Below are positions 37,241 to 47,174 of a stretch of 64,000 nt of DNA, piece after piece (within the stretch, counting starts at the first letter, position 1; every line of letters begins with the position of its first letter). The DNA comes from Galbibacter mesophilus. Lineage in GTDB: Bacteria > Bacteroidota > Bacteroidia > Flavobacteriales > Flavobacteriaceae. Made by a program: the position numbers and the translations under genes. The notes beneath the pieces were generated by a model that worked only from the letters and a program-made list of their open reading frames with translations, was not told where the DNA came from and searched no databases. Location of the stretch: NCBI RefSeq assembly GCF_023721415.1, contig NZ_JAMQVC010000004.1, positions 203,359 through 267,358 on the forward strand. The letters are read 5' to 3'.

Positions 37241-38440
37241 ATGAATATTGAAAAACTGCAAATTAGCAATCGAAATGGGCAGCAATTGGCTACCTCCATC
37301 GATTTTCCAAACCATCAAAAACCGAAACAATTTGCGCTTTTTGCCCATTGTTTTACGTGTACGAGCCAGCTAACGGCTGTAAGAAATATTAGCAGGGCCC
37401 TGAACAATAAAGGTATTGCCGTGGTACGTTTCGATTTTACGGGACTTGGAAAAAGCGAAGGAGATTTTGCAAACAGTCATTTCGAGGCTAATGTGGAAGA
37501 TCTAATAGATGTAAACGAATATATAACCACACATTTCAAAGCACCGCAGCTCATTATTGGACATTCGCTAGGTGGCTCTGCAGCTATCGTTGCAGCCTCT
37601 AAACTAGATAATATAAAAGGTGTGGTAACTATTGGATCTCCAGCAGATATTCAACACACCGCCCGTCATTTTGCGGGGCAAGTGGAAGATTTAAAAGTTG
37701 GCGAAAAAGCAGAGGTGGTTATTGGCGGGAGATCTTTTACCATAAGTGGCGAATTTGTAGAAGGTTTTAAACGGCATAAACTTTCTGAAACCATAAAATC
37801 ACTACGAAAGCCAATTTTAGTAATGCACGCTCCTTTTGATGAAATTGTGGGAATTAACAATGCACATGACATCTATCATAGTGCAATGCATCCAAAAAGT
37901 TTTATTTCGCTGGATAAAGCAGACCATCTTTTAACCAAAAAAGAAGACAGTATGTATGCTGGCGAAGTAATTTCTTCATGGGCGGGAAGGTATATTGATT
38001 TGTCGGCATTTGAAACTCCAAATCCTGATAGCCATCAGTTGGTGGCACATCTAAATTTGGAAGAAAATAACTTTACCACGAGCATCAATACCAAAAACCA
38101 CGGTATCATTGCAGATGAACCTAAAAGTGTTGGTGGTGATGATTTTGGAATGACGCCTTTTGAATTGGTTTCTGCCGGATTAGCTGCTTGTACGGTTATG
38201 ACTTTAAAGCTTTACGCAGAACGGAAAGAATGGGACTTACAAGAGGTTTTCACGTATGTAGACCATAGCAAGGAAACCATTAACGGAGAAAAAATTGATG
38301 TCTTCTCAAAAGCTTTGGAGTTTAAAGGGAATTTAGACGACAAACAAAAAGAACGTTTGAGGCAAATTGCTGCTAAGTGTCCGGTACACAGAACTCTTCA
38401 GCGGGCTTCAGAAATAAAAACAGAAATTAGAAATGGATAG
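37241..38440 (+). CDS. Alpha/beta hydrolase fused to an OsmC-type peroxidase domain
   Basis: The 399-residue protein has an N-terminal alpha/beta hydrolase (to about 255), with nucleophile Ser in [11 protein letters not shown], the FTGLGKS oxyanion region and the His of DHLLTKKED. The C-terminal OsmC/Ohr domain (about 270-397) has its two Cys in [15 protein letters not shown] and KCPVHRTL. OsmC proteins reduce organic hydroperoxides with a Cys pair. This bifunctional layout is known in Bacteroidota and Proteobacteria. I infer detoxification of lipid or fatty-acid peroxides. Confidence 0.9.
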   Translation: MNIEKLQISNRNGQQLATSIDFPNHQKPKQFALFAHCFTCTSQLTAVRNISRALNNKGIAVVRFDFTGLGKSEGDFANSHFEANVEDLIDVNEYITTHFKAPQLIIGHSLGGSAAIVAASKLDNIKGVVTIGSPADIQHTARHFAGQVEDLKVGEKAEVVIGGRSFTISGEFVEGFKRHKLSETIKSLRKPILVMHAPFDEIVGINNAHDIYHSAMHPKSFISLDKADHLLTKKEDSMYAGEVISSWAGRYIDLSAFETPNPDSHQLVAHLNLEENNFTTSINTKNHGIIADEPKSVGGDDFGMTPFELVSAGLAACTVMTLKLYAERKEWDLQEVFTYVDHSKETINGEKIDVFSKALEFKGNLDDKQKERLRQIAAKCPVHRTLQRASEIKTEIRNG

Positions 38441-38714
38441 AAAGTTATTGCACAATAAATTTGAAAATCAGTTTGAATTACAACTGGAAAATAATCAAAA
38501 AGCAATTATTACTTATCGTAAAAATGGCAACCATCTAAGTTTACTTCATTCAGAAGTACCAATGTCATTGAGAGGTCAAGGAATTGGGAAAGAATTGGTT
38601 GAAAAAACTTTTCAAACCATAGAAAAAGAAGGCTACACAGCTACGGCACACTGTTCATACGTTCGAACGGTGGCAAAACGTAGTGATTATTGGTCTAAAA
38701 TTATTCAACATTAA
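38433..38714 (+). CDS. Small GNAT-like acetyltransferase (YjdJ/NATD1 type)
   Basis: The 93-residue protein matches the small GNAT group COG2388: [17 protein letters not shown] is the acetyl-CoA-binding loop, and [18 protein letters not shown] the conserved end. The start overlaps the preceding gene by 8 bases. Substrate unknown. It belongs to the same transcript as its neighbours on both sides. Confidence 0.88.
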   Translation: MDRKLLHNKFENQFELQLENNQKAIITYRKNGNHLSLLHSEVPMSLRGQGIGKELVEKTFQTIEKEGYTATAHCSYVRTVAKRSDYWSKIIQH

Positions 38715-38728
38715 AAAAGGAGAAAAAT

Positions 38729-39235
38729 ATGGAAAATGTAAAAAAAGCATATGTAGCAGGCGGTTGTTTTTGGGGAATGGAAGAGCTCTTTAGAGTTCGG
38801 CCCGGTGTTTTAGACACGGAAGTAGGTTATATTGGAGGTGAAAACGATCATCCAACTTACGGAAACCATCCTGGTCATGCGGAAGGTATCGAAATTACCT
38901 ATGACGCAGACCAAACCAATTTCAAGGAGCTTCTGGATTACTTCTTTAGAATGCACGATCCAACAACTGTGGATAGACAAGGAAATGATAGAGGTTCGAG
39001 CTACCGTTCGGCTATTTTTTATCAGAATGAAGAGGAAAAGTCTGAAGCGGAAGAAATAATTAAAATAGTGAATGATTCTAATAAGTGGCCAAACAAAGTG
39101 GCTACAACCTTAGAACCTTACACCACTTTTTGGGCTGCAGAACCAGAACATCAAGATTATTTGCAACGAATCCCAAATGGTTATACATGCCATTATGAAA
39201 GATTCAGCGAAAGCTACTTGGAAAAAACGGCCTAA
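38729..39235 (+). CDS. msrA: Peptide methionine-S-sulfoxide reductase A
   Basis: MsrA repairs oxidised methionine. The 168-residue protein has the catalytic [11 protein letters not shown], the VGYIGG segment, [10 protein letters not shown], and the HQDYL stretch. There is no signal peptide, so it acts in the cytosol. The gene follows the GNAT gene by 14 bases and is closed by a terminator at 39244, marking the end of this transcription unit. Confidence 0.97.
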   Translation: MENVKKAYVAGGCFWGMEELFRVRPGVLDTEVGYIGGENDHPTYGNHPGHAEGIEITYDADQTNFKELLDYFFRMHDPTTVDRQGNDRGSSYRSAIFYQNEEEKSEAEEIIKIVNDSNKWPNKVATTLEPYTTFWAAEPEHQDYLQRIPNGYTCHYERFSESYLEKTA

Positions 39236-39243
39236 TTATCAAC

Positions 39244-39277
39244 AACCCACGAATGCCACTGGTATTCGTGGGTTTTC
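39244..39277 (+). terminator. Terminator after msrA
   Basis: AACCCACGAATGCC (39244-39257) pairs with GGTATTCGTGGGTT (39261-39274), 14 bp with one G-U and a 3-base loop, followed by T residues. It covers the earlier possible start of the next gene. Confidence 0.85.
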
Positions 39278-39294
39278 ACCCAAAATATTCAGAA

Positions 39295-39759
39295 ATGAGT
39301 GAATCAAACGAAGCTTTCGGTTCCTTAAAGCCGTTCTCTTTAGAAGCTCTAAAAAAGGAAACTACTCCAACACCGGAAACGTTCTTAGGGAAACCTCTTT
39401 TAATTTTATTTTTCAATTTAGGTTGCCCCGGTTGTGTAGGTAGAGCGGTTCCTTTTGCCAACAAAATGAAAGTGGAACATGGAGATAAAATAAATATACT
39501 GGGGATACACAGCAACTTTGAAGGAACCGAACTATCCGATAGTGAAATCATTAATAAAATGGAAGAATTGTATGCTAGGTTTCCTTTTTTTCGGGATGCT
39601 GGGTCGATGACTACTTTTAAAGAATATGAAGCCGGCGGCACGCCTCACTGGATTTTGGCCGATAAAAACGGCGTCATCGTCCAAAGCATTTTTGGTTCCG
39701 ATCCAAATAGGGCGTTACTTCGATTGGATTTTAGCATACAAGAATTAATAACGGATTAA
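39295..39759 (+). CDS. TlpA-like thioredoxin-fold protein
   Basis: An in-frame ATG at 39253 lies inside the terminator hairpin; I take the ATG at 39295 (MSESNEAFGSL), giving 154 residues. The redox motif CPGC is in NLGCPGCVGRAVPF; the cis-Pro segment is GGTPHWILADK. There is no signal peptide. It is the second CPGC protein of the locus and shares its layout with the one at 36754. Two small Cys-containing genes follow within a few bases. Confidence 0.88.
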   Translation: MSESNEAFGSLKPFSLEALKKETTPTPETFLGKPLLILFFNLGCPGCVGRAVPFANKMKVEHGDKINILGIHSNFEGTELSDSEIINKMEELYARFPFFRDAGSMTTFKEYEAGGTPHWILADKNGVIVQSIFGSDPNRALLRLDFSIQELITD

Positions 39760-39760
39760 A

Positions 39761-39958
39761 ATGAGTCTGGAAAGAATAGATAGCGAAACATATAATCAAA
39801 ACCCTTCTCAGTACCGATTGGTACGCGGCGACACCAAAGATGCTCCGAAATGTCCATTCGGACATTCATACGAGTGGATAGGATATGACGATGTTAACCA
39901 AAAGTTCGTGCGATTTACAAAATCGGTTTTCAAAAAATTAATTCAAAAACAAACATAA
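39761..39958 (+). CDS. Small hypothetical protein (65 aa)
   Basis: This reading frame begins one base after the stop of the TlpA-like gene and ends two bases before the next start, so it is likely real. The 65 residues include KCPFGHSYEWIGYD, with a single Cys in a CPFGH pattern that might bind metal or react with thiols. No family is recognised. The tight spacing suggests that it works with the thiol proteins around it. Confidence 0.65.
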   Translation: MSLERIDSETYNQNPSQYRLVRGDTKDAPKCPFGHSYEWIGYDDVNQKFVRFTKSVFKKLIQKQT

Positions 39959-39960
39959 GC

Positions 39961-40248
39961 ATGCAAATATTTAATACAATCAAAAATTTCTTAATCAAAA
40001 AATCCAACAATCAAGAAATAAAAGCACCCGAAGGATTTTGCCCAAACTGCTGGGGAAGACAAGAATATGGTGGGGATTTCTTCGAAGCCATGAAAAAAGA
40101 AGGGATAAACGTTACCAACATCGATCATAAAAAAGGATGGATATTGGATTATGTTGAAAAAAACTTAAGTGGTATTATTTTACAAACTGTTGGCAAAACA
40201 CAGGTTTGTAATGTTTGCTACACCACCTATCCCCACGACCATAACTAA
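39961..40248 (+). CDS. Small zinc-ribbon-like protein (95 aa)
   Basis: The protein has two CxxC pairs: CPNCWGRQEYGG near residue 27 and VCNVCYTTYP near residue 84, which could bind one zinc. HDHN at the end adds two His. No named family is recognised. It is the last gene of the run before a long hairpin terminator. A role in thiol or metal stress is inferred from position alone. Confidence 0.65.
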   Translation: MQIFNTIKNFLIKKSNNQEIKAPEGFCPNCWGRQEYGGDFFEAMKKEGINVTNIDHKKGWILDYVEKNLSGIILQTVGKTQVCNVCYTTYPHDHN

Positions 40249-40259
40249 AGATTTTTATA

Positions 40260-40334
40260 AACCTTGTAAGTAAAATGTTTTTAATTTATCCGATGCCACC
40301 TAAATGAAAACATTTTATGCTTACAAGGTTTTTT
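40260..40334 (+). terminator. Long hairpin terminator at the end of the stress locus
   Basis: AACCTTGTAAG (40260-40270) pairs with CTTACAAGGTT (40320-40330), and TAAAATGTTTT (40271-40281) with AAAACATTTTA (40307-40317), followed by TTTTAGTTTT. The remaining gap to 40516 holds no gene. Confidence 0.7.
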
Positions 40335-40516
40335 AGTTTTGCACCCGACTAAACAATTAATGATTTCTTTTACGTCTCTCATCAAACCTCTTCATTTACA
40401 TAAATCACTATTTCTTTAAACTATCGTTATATAACTAAATAAAATTGCCATAATCACGTAGAAATACGTAATTTTAGCCTTTCAATTTAGAACTACAGTT
40501 TCTCAAGCAGTTATTA

Positions 40517-40981
40517 GTGAAAATAGGCATCACAGCAGACCATGCAGGATTTGATAGAAAGGAAGAGTTAAAGACGCTTCTTTTAGAACATAATTACCAA
40601 GTTGAAGATTTTGGAGCTCATGAATATGATAAAAATGATGATTATTCAGACATTATCATTCCGCTAGCCGAAGCCATTTCCGAAGGTTCAATTAATAAAG
40701 GAATTGCTATTTGTGGAAGTGGCGTTGGTGTATCCATAGCAGCCAATAAGTTCTCTGGCGTTCGGGCTACGCTTATCACTGAAAACTACTCGGCCCATCA
40801 AGGTGTAGAACATGACGACATGAACCTAATGTGTTTAGGTGGTAGAGTAATTGGTCCTGCGCTAATCTGGGAACTTACCGAAACTTTTTTACAAGCAGAA
40901 TTTCAGCAGGAAGAACGCTTTGAAAGACGCTTGAACAAAGTAAAAGAAATTGAAAAGAATAATTTTAAAAATATAAAATAA
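40517..40981 (+). CDS. rpiB: Ribose-5-phosphate isomerase B
   Basis: RpiB interconverts ribose-5-phosphate and ribulose-5-phosphate. The start is GTG at 40517; the product begins MKIGITADHAGFDRK, and the family motifs GIAICGSGVGVSIAANK and the Cys-containing NLMCLGGR are present. Its 154 residues match the family. It opens a pentose-phosphate run with gnd (11-base gap), zwf and pgl. Confidence 0.93.
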   Translation: MKIGITADHAGFDRKEELKTLLLEHNYQVEDFGAHEYDKNDDYSDIIIPLAEAISEGSINKGIAICGSGVGVSIAANKFSGVRATLITENYSAHQGVEHDDMNLMCLGGRVIGPALIWELTETFLQAEFQQEERFERRLNKVKEIEKNNFKNIK

Positions 40982-40992
40982 GCAATATACAC

Positions 40993-42396
40993 ATGGGAAA
41001 TTTTGACTTTGGCATTGTAGGCCTTGGCGTAATGGGAAGAAATTTACTGCTGAACATGGCAGACCATAATTTTTCAGTAGCGGGATTGGACCTCGATGCA
41101 GAAAAAGCAGCTTCCCTTGAAAACGAAGCAGACGAAAAACACGAAATTAAAGGTACTACCGATGCGAAAGAGTTTATTCAGCTCATAAAAAAACCAAGGG
41201 CCATTATGCTTTTGGTTCCTGCTGGAAAACCAGTAGATAGTGTCATTAATTCTTTGCTGCCACATTTGGAAGAAGGTGATATTGTTGTAGATGGTGGAAA
41301 TTCTTATTTTGAAGACACCAACAGAAGAGTAGCTGATTTAAATGCAAAGGGAATTAATTACTTCGGAATGGGAATATCCGGAGGTGAAAAAGGTGCGCGC
41401 TTTGGTCCTAGTATGATGCCAGGTGGAAATGAAAACGCTTATGAAAGACTGCGTCCTATTTTTGAAGCTGTAGCCGCTAAAGTAGATGGTGAACCTTGTG
41501 TTACCTATCTTGGTAGAAGTTCCGCTGGAAACTATGTGAAAATGGTGCATAACGGAATTGAATATGCCATTATGCAACTTATTGCTGAAACATACGATGT
41601 TCTAAAACGTGGATTCAATTTTAGTGATAATGAATTACAAGAGGTTTTCGAATCTTGGAACAACAGTGAATTACAATCGTATTTAGTTGAAATTACAGCG
41701 GCCATTCTTAAAAAGGAAGATGACCTTACCGGAAAACGACTGGTAAGCTTAATATCCGATACGGCCAAATCCAAAGGGACTGGAAAATGGACCTCCCAAA
41801 ATGCTATGGAAATTCAAGCTCCTGTACCTTCTATTGATTTAGCAGTGACCATGCGTGATATTTCCAAATACAAAGAAGAGCGTGTTAAAGCGGCCTCCCT
41901 TTACTCTTGGGATGGCGATACCAATAATTCTCGTCAGCAGAATGTAGTAGCCTTGTTTAAAGACGCCTTTTATTTTGCAATGATAAATATCTACGCCCAA
42001 GGTATGGCTCAGTTGTCTATTGCTTCCAAAGAATTTGATTACGGATTGAATCTTGAAGAAGTGGCCAAAATATGGCGAGGTGGTTGCATCATCCGTGCTG
42101 CAGTATTGGAGGATTTTAGAAATGCGTATAAAAACAATAAGGAACTCCCTAATTTGTTACTCGATAAAGACCTTTCTAAGCGATTAAACCTAAAACAAAG
42201 AGCAATGCGTGAAGTGGTAAAAACTGGAATCGATAAAGGTATTCCTATGTCTGTTTACAGTGCTACTCTTTCGTATTTTGATGCATACAGAAGCGCAACG
42301 TTACCTACCAACCTAATTCAAGCTCAAAGGGATTATTTTGGTGCTCACAAGTATGAACGCATCGATAGGGAAGGGATTTTCCATACCGAATGGTAA
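40993..42396 (+). CDS. gnd: 6-phosphogluconate dehydrogenase
   Basis: Gnd oxidatively decarboxylates 6-phosphogluconate to ribulose-5-phosphate. The 467-residue protein begins FGIVGLGVMGRNLLLNMADHNF with the NADP loop, and carries ISGGEKGARFGPSMMPGG and KMVHNGIEYAIMQ with catalytic Lys. Length and motifs are normal. It is encoded between rpiB and zwf. Confidence 0.97.
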   Translation: MGNFDFGIVGLGVMGRNLLLNMADHNFSVAGLDLDAEKAASLENEADEKHEIKGTTDAKEFIQLIKKPRAIMLLVPAGKPVDSVINSLLPHLEEGDIVVDGGNSYFEDTNRRVADLNAKGINYFGMGISGGEKGARFGPSMMPGGNENAYERLRPIFEAVAAKVDGEPCVTYLGRSSAGNYVKMVHNGIEYAIMQLIAETYDVLKRGFNFSDNELQEVFESWNNSELQSYLVEITAAILKKEDDLTGKRLVSLISDTAKSKGTGKWTSQNAMEIQAPVPSIDLAVTMRDISKYKEERVKAASLYSWDGDTNNSRQQNVVALFKDAFYFAMINIYAQGMAQLSIASKEFDYGLNLEEVAKIWRGGCIIRAAVLEDFRNAYKNNKELPNLLLDKDLSKRLNLKQRAMREVVKTGIDKGIPMSVYSATLSYFDAYRSATLPTNLIQAQRDYFGAHKYERIDREGIFHTEW

Positions 42397-42460
42397 CATT
42401 CAAAACATTCCAACCAAAAGTATAACCCTGAAATGAAACGAACCTTAAGAAAATATACGA

Positions 42461-44002
42461 GTGAAGACAAATAAAAAGGCAACCCCCACCGTAATTGTAA
42501 TATTTGGAGGCACAGGCGATTTAGCCAAGCGAAAATTAATCCCTGCATTCTACAATTTATTTATTGAAAATTGGATGCCGGAAAATTTTGCCATCTACGG
42601 TCTCGGACGTACGGAGCTTACCGATGAAGAGTATAGGGAAAACCTGTATGAAGGACTGGTAGATTTTTCAAGAAGTGGAAAGCCAGAAGAAAAACAATGG
42701 GAAAAATTTAAAAAGTCGCTTCACTATTTTACCTCCAATATAAATGATGAAGCTGCTTATAAAGAACTCCTTACCAAGGTAGAAGGTGCAGACGATTCTT
42801 GGGGCGTACGCGCAAACAGACTTTTCTATTTATCGGTTTCGCCTAAATTTATTGAAACTGCCACCTCTAATATTAAAAATTCGGGACTGGCTTGCGATAA
42901 AAAGAATGATAGAATAATTATTGAAAAGCCTTTTGGTTACGATAAAGCTTCCGCAGTAGAACTTAACCAAATGCTTACCAGTACATTTGATGAAGAACAA
43001 ATCTTTAGAATAGACCATTACCTGGGTAAAGAAACGGTTCAGAATATTCTTGCATTTCGATTTGCTAACACCCTGTTTGAGCCACTTTGGAACCGAAATT
43101 ATATCGATTCGGTACAAATAACGGTTGCTGAAGAGGTGGGCGTGGAAGATCGCGGCGGATATTACGAAGGTTCAGGGGCGTTGAGGGATATGATTCAGAA
43201 TCATTTGCTTCAAATTTTATGTATGGTTGCCATGGAACCACCAGCTTCTTTTGATGCTGAGGAAATACGGAGTAGAAAATATGATGCCTTAAAAGCTATC
43301 CGAAGAATAAAACCGGACGAAGTTCACCACTATGCGGTGAGAGGACAATATGCAGAAGGTTGGATTAAAGGTGAGAAAGTGCCCGGTTACCGACAGGAAG
43401 ACGGCGTTGACGAAAAATCGAATACCGAAACTTTTGCCGCTATTAAGTTTTATTTGGATAACTGGCGTTGGCAAAATGTTCCTTTCTATTTACGCACCGG
43501 AAAACGTATGCAGGAAAAAACATCCTCTATCACTATTCAGTTTAAACCTGTTCCACATGCCTCTTTTCCAGCTACGCAAGTAGACAGTATAAAGCCAAAT
43601 CGACTCACGATCAACATTCAGCCGCAAATGGATATTCGTTTACGGTTTATGACCAAACGTACCGGCTTGGAAATGAATTTGAATCCCTCTGAGATGATTT
43701 TTGATTACGATACCGGTTCAAAACACACTCCAGAAGCTTACGAAACTTTACTGTTGGATGCCATGGTGGGCGACACAACACTCTTCATGCGATCTGATCA
43801 AATTGAAGAGGCTTGGGATGTTATCTCTACCATCCAGGAAGCTTGGGAAAACCGCGATTCTTTAGACTTTCCAGATTATCCTGCAGGAAGTTGGGGTCCT
43901 GAAACGGCAGAAGCTTTAATTGCGCGACAAGGTCATGTTTGGGCGGTAAATAAGAAAAACATTACCACGGGTAAGTCGGCTAGTGATTCGAAAGAAAAAT
44001 AA
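42461..44002 (+). CDS. zwf: Glucose-6-phosphate 1-dehydrogenase
   Basis: Zwf commits glucose-6-phosphate to the oxidative pentose-phosphate route and makes NADPH. The start is GTG at 42461. The 513 residues include [16 protein letters not shown] (coenzyme loop), [13 protein letters not shown] (substrate site and catalytic His) and EKPFGYD. It follows gnd by 64 bases and precedes pgl by 39, so the three oxidative steps are encoded together. Confidence 0.97.
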   Translation: MKTNKKATPTVIVIFGGTGDLAKRKLIPAFYNLFIENWMPENFAIYGLGRTELTDEEYRENLYEGLVDFSRSGKPEEKQWEKFKKSLHYFTSNINDEAAYKELLTKVEGADDSWGVRANRLFYLSVSPKFIETATSNIKNSGLACDKKNDRIIIEKPFGYDKASAVELNQMLTSTFDEEQIFRIDHYLGKETVQNILAFRFANTLFEPLWNRNYIDSVQITVAEEVGVEDRGGYYEGSGALRDMIQNHLLQILCMVAMEPPASFDAEEIRSRKYDALKAIRRIKPDEVHHYAVRGQYAEGWIKGEKVPGYRQEDGVDEKSNTETFAAIKFYLDNWRWQNVPFYLRTGKRMQEKTSSITIQFKPVPHASFPATQVDSIKPNRLTINIQPQMDIRLRFMTKRTGLEMNLNPSEMIFDYDTGSKHTPEAYETLLLDAMVGDTTLFMRSDQIEEAWDVISTIQEAWENRDSLDFPDYPAGSWGPETAEALIARQGHVWAVNKKNITTGKSASDSKEK

Positions 44003-44041
44003 AATAACGCATATCAAAAAGGATAACGAAAAGAAAGAACA

Positions 44042-44767
44042 ATGATTGAAGTTTTTGAAAATACAGAGAATTTAAACAAACAAACGGCTGCTATTTTTAT
44101 TGAAAAGGCTCAGGAAGCCATCAAAGCAAATGGGAAATTTACCGTAGCATTAACGGGAGGCTCCTCCCCTGCCGGACTCTATCGTTTGTTAGCTTCCGAT
44201 GATTATAAAAATAAAATCGATTGGACTAAAGTATTTGTATTCTGGGGTGATGAACGTTGGGTGCCAATTGATGATGAAAAGAGTAATGCCGGTGCCGCCT
44301 TTAATGATTTTTTAAACCATATTCCTATTCCGAAGGAAAACATTTTCCCTATGTGGAAAAAAGATGTGGAACCTGAAGAATATGCCAAGGAATATGAAGC
44401 TATTTTGGAGGATCATTTGGAGCAAGGGGAACGTTTCGACCTTATTTTATTAGGTATGGGAGATGACGGGCATACCGCTTCGCTTTTCCCGAACCAACAA
44501 ATTATCCTTCAGGAAAAAGAAAAGAAAGTAGCCGCTTATTATTTAGCTCCACAGAGCATGCACAGAATTACGCTTACGGCTCCGCTCATTAACAAAGCAA
44601 AGCAAATTGTGTTCTTGGTGTTTGGAGAGAAAAAGTCCAATGCCCTTTACGAAGTACTACAAGGAGAACGTAACAGCGACCTTTACCCTACCCAATTAAT
44701 CAATATGGACAAAGGCAATGTTACTTGTATGGTTGATAAAGCCGCCGCCAGTAAATTAAGTCTCTAA
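44042..44767 (+). CDS. pgl: 6-phosphogluconolactonase
   Basis: Pgl hydrolyses 6-phosphogluconolactone. The 241-residue protein has LTGGSSPAGLYRLLA, FVFWGDERWVP, and the LGMGDDGHTASLFP motif of the DevB-type lactonases. The fold is the same as NagB, hence the resemblance in motifs. It closes the pentose-phosphate run. Confidence 0.95.
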   Translation: MIEVFENTENLNKQTAAIFIEKAQEAIKANGKFTVALTGGSSPAGLYRLLASDDYKNKIDWTKVFVFWGDERWVPIDDEKSNAGAAFNDFLNHIPIPKENIFPMWKKDVEPEEYAKEYEAILEDHLEQGERFDLILLGMGDDGHTASLFPNQQIILQEKEKKVAAYYLAPQSMHRITLTAPLINKAKQIVFLVFGEKKSNALYEVLQGERNSDLYPTQLINMDKGNVTCMVDKAAASKLSL

Positions 44768-44855
44768 GCATACGTGAAAACTTCGTTAATTTAGGGGTTA
44801 AATTTTGGAGGTGCTTTTCTTCTTAGTACTTTAGGGCAACTTAAAAACAATCAAC

Positions 44856-45476
44856 ATGAAAAAAATAGGTTTTCTCATCTGTGCACTTACATTGGTTTTC
44901 GGTGCCAGTTGTAAACAATCAGAAAAAAAAGAAGCTTCGGAAGTAGAAACAGAGGTTACTACAGAAGTTGAAACTTCAGCAAAAAAAGAGGCGTTAGTAC
45001 TTAACGATTCCCTGCGGTTTACTGCCTTTAAAACTCCTAAAAAGGTTGGCGTTAATGGAACCTTTACGGAAATCAACCTTTCCGATTATAATGAAGACAA
45101 ATCCAACATTACGGATATTCTTACCGGTGCCGGATTTTCAATAGCAACTGCGAGTGTTAATTCCGGAGACCCGGCGAGGGATGCCAAACTAAAGACTTTC
45201 TTTTTTGACAATCTTGCTTCTGATAAAATCTCTGGAACTTTTAAAAGCTTTGATGGCGAAAAAGCAGTGGTAGAATTACAAATGAACGGTGTAACAAAAG
45301 ACGTTACCTTTGATGCGCACACCACGGACAGTGAAGTGACGCTGAAAGGTAGCATCGATATGATTGAAGACTTCACCGCAAACAAGGCATTTCAAGCGAT
45401 TCATGAAGCCTGTAAAGTTCTCCACGAAGACAAGACTTGGACTGATGTAGAATTGTATATCTCTGTAAGCAAATAA
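44856..45476 (+). CDS. YceI-like lipoprotein
   Basis: The 206-residue protein has a lipoprotein signal (LICALTLVFGASC), a Glu/Thr-rich linker, and a YceI-like beta-barrel (about 50-206), with blocks FTAFKTPKKVGVNGTF, VKDVTF-like LQMNGVTKDVTFDA and VELYISVSK. YceI proteins bind polyisoprenoid or amphiphilic ligands. The stretch after the Cys (KQSEKKE) is positively and negatively charged. Outer membrane or periplasm. It ends before a terminator at 45507. Confidence 0.85.
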   Translation: MKKIGFLICALTLVFGASCKQSEKKEASEVETEVTTEVETSAKKEALVLNDSLRFTAFKTPKKVGVNGTFTEINLSDYNEDKSNITDILTGAGFSIATASVNSGDPARDAKLKTFFFDNLASDKISGTFKSFDGEKAVVELQMNGVTKDVTFDAHTTDSEVTLKGSIDMIEDFTANKAFQAIHEACKVLHEDKTWTDVELYISVSK

Positions 45477-45506
45477 GCAAACAACATACGAAATTTAAGA
45501 ACAAGA

Positions 45507-45535
45507 AGGCCGCTATAATCAGCGGTCTTTTTTTA
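45507..45535 (+). terminator. Terminator after the YceI-like gene
   Basis: AGGCCGCT (45507-45514) pairs with AGCGGTCT (45521-45528), one G-U, with T residues after it. Confidence 0.75.
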
Positions 45536-45564
45536 TATCCTATGGCAGTATAAATTTCAGTTGG

Positions 45565-45732
45565 GAGGATGTAAAGTCCAATCGCGAGAATATAAAATCC
45601 AATCGCGAGAATGTAAAGTTCCGTCGGGAGAATATAAAGTTCCGTCAGGAGAATATAAAGTTCCGTCAGGAGAATATAAAGTTCCGTCAGGAGAATATAA
45701 AGTTCCGTCAGGAGAATATAAAGTTCCGTCAG
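45565..45732. repeat. Tandem array of eight 21-bp units
   Basis: Eight units of exactly 21 bp fill 45565-45732. Units 4-8 (45628-45732) are identical (GAGAATATAAAGTTCCGTCA plus G); unit 3 differs at two bases, and units 1-2 diverge further, ending in CCAATCGC. The length is a multiple of three and has no stop in either direction, so long open frames arise by chance. It lies between convergent transcription units. Confidence 0.9.
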
Positions 45733-45807
45733 GTATTTCGTCGCGTAGCTCCGAAGAGCTAACCTTATGCCCAGTGTTTTCTAAACACCAATTACCAGAA
45801 ATAACCC

Positions 45808-45839
45808 ATAAAAAAAGCCGCTTGAAAATCAAGCGGCTT
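45808..45839 (-). terminator. Terminator of the nqr operon
   Basis: AAGCCGCTTG (45815-45824) pairs perfectly with CAAGCGGCTT (45830-45839); on the minus strand a T-tract follows. Confidence 0.85.
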
Positions 45840-45861
45840 GTATATTAATTTTGGATTCTTA

Positions 45862-47154
45862 TTACCCTCCGAAGTCGTCAAAACGAACGTTTTCTGGTGG
45901 TACACCGAAATCGTCACACATTTTTTCAACAGCTTTGTTCATCAATGGAGGTCCACAGAAATAGAATTCTATGTCTTCCGGTGCGTCATGGTGATTTAAA
46001 TAGTTATCAATTACCACTTGGTGCACAAAACCTACAAAACCATCTCCTTCACCATCCAATCCGTCTTTGACTTTCCAGTTGTCTTCTTCCAAAGGTTCAG
46101 AAAGAGCGATATAGAACTTAAAGTTAGGGAAATCTCTCTCCAACTCTCTAAAGTGCTCCAAATAGAATAACTCTCTCTTAGAACGTCCACCGTACCAATA
46201 CGTTACCTTTCTTCCTGTCTTTAAGGTTTTGAAAAGGTGGTACAAGTGTGAACGCATTGGCGCCATTCCAGCTCCACCCCCAACATATAGCATTTCCGCT
46301 TCACTATGGTTAATGAAGAATTCTCCGTAAGGTCCTGAGATAACTACTTTATCGCCAGGTTTTTTAGAAAAGATATAAGACGAAGCTATACCAGGATTTA
46401 CATCCATCCATCCGTTTTTGTTACGATCCCATGGTGGGGTAGCAATACGAACGTTTAGCATAATATCTCTTCCTTCCGCTGGGTAAGAAGCCATAGAATA
46501 GGCTCTTTCCACAGTTTCAGTATTCTTCATAGTTAGTGGCCATAAGTTGAACTTATCCCACTCCAATTGGAATTTCTTAGGATCGTCGTGCTCTTCTGGG
46601 TGCGCAGTAATATCGATTTCTTCATATTTTACTTCACATGGTGGTATTTCAATTTGAATATATCCACCAGCTTGGTAATCCATATCCTCTGGGATACGTA
46701 CTACAAACTCCTTGATAAAAGAAGCCACATTCCAGTTACGCACTACCTCTGCTTCCCACTTTTTAATACCGAATACCTCTTCAGGTACTTCGATAACCAT
46801 ATCTTGTTTTACTTTTACCTGACAACCAAGACGCCAACCTTCAGCAATCTCTTTACGTGTAAAGTGTGGTTCTTCCGTAGGGAGAATTTGTCCTCCTCCT
46901 TCTTCAACGATACATTTACACTGAATACAGGTTCCACCCCCACCACAAGCGGATGGTAAGAATATTTTATTATTCCCTAAAGTGGACAATAAAGTTCCTC
47001 CTGAAGAAACTTCTACATCTTTTTCACCATTAATTTTTAAGGTAACAGGACCCGATGGAACAAGTTTTGCTTTTGCAGCCAATAATATTACTACTAATAG
47101 AAATATAAGCGCTAAGAATACTACTAAACTTGCTATGATTACTGTATAATCCAT
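45862..47154 (-). CDS. nqrF: Na+-translocating NADH:quinone reductase subunit F
   Basis: NqrF takes electrons from NADH through FAD to a 2Fe-2S centre. The 430-residue protein has an N-terminal membrane helix, a ferredoxin domain with cysteines in [14 protein letters not shown] and GCQVKV, and a FAD/NAD reductase domain ([43 protein letters not shown]). It is the last gene of the six-gene operon. Confidence 0.97.
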   Translation of the reverse strand: MDYTVIIASLVVFLALIFLLVVILLAAKAKLVPSGPVTLKINGEKDVEVSSGGTLLSTLGNNKIFLPSACGGGGTCIQCKCIVEEGGGQILPTEEPHFTRKEIAEGWRLGCQVKVKQDMVIEVPEEVFGIKKWEAEVVRNWNVASFIKEFVVRIPEDMDYQAGGYIQIEIPPCEVKYEEIDITAHPEEHDDPKKFQLEWDKFNLWPLTMKNTETVERAYSMASYPAEGRDIMLNVRIATPPWDRNKNGWMDVNPGIASSYIFSKKPGDKVVISGPYGEFFINHSEAEMLYVGGGAGMAPMRSHLYHLFKTLKTGRKVTYWYGGRSKRELFYLEHFRELERDFPNFKFYIALSEPLEEDNWKVKDGLDGEGDGFVGFVHQVVIDNYLNHHDAPEDIEFYFCGPPLMNKAVEKMCDDFGVPPENVRFDDFGG

Positions 47155-47174
47155 ATACTTTTAACTGATAAGAT

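Noticed and set aside
45565..45732. Possible CRISPR array
   Set aside because: Units are directly adjacent with no spacers, and no cas gene is in the window.
45557..45848. Two long frames (both strands) over the 21-bp tandem repeat, coding KVPSGEY-like or YSPDGTL-like heptapeptides
   Set aside because: A 21-bp unit without stops stays open in any copy number, so the frames are a by-product of the repeat; no start context or neighbour supports them.
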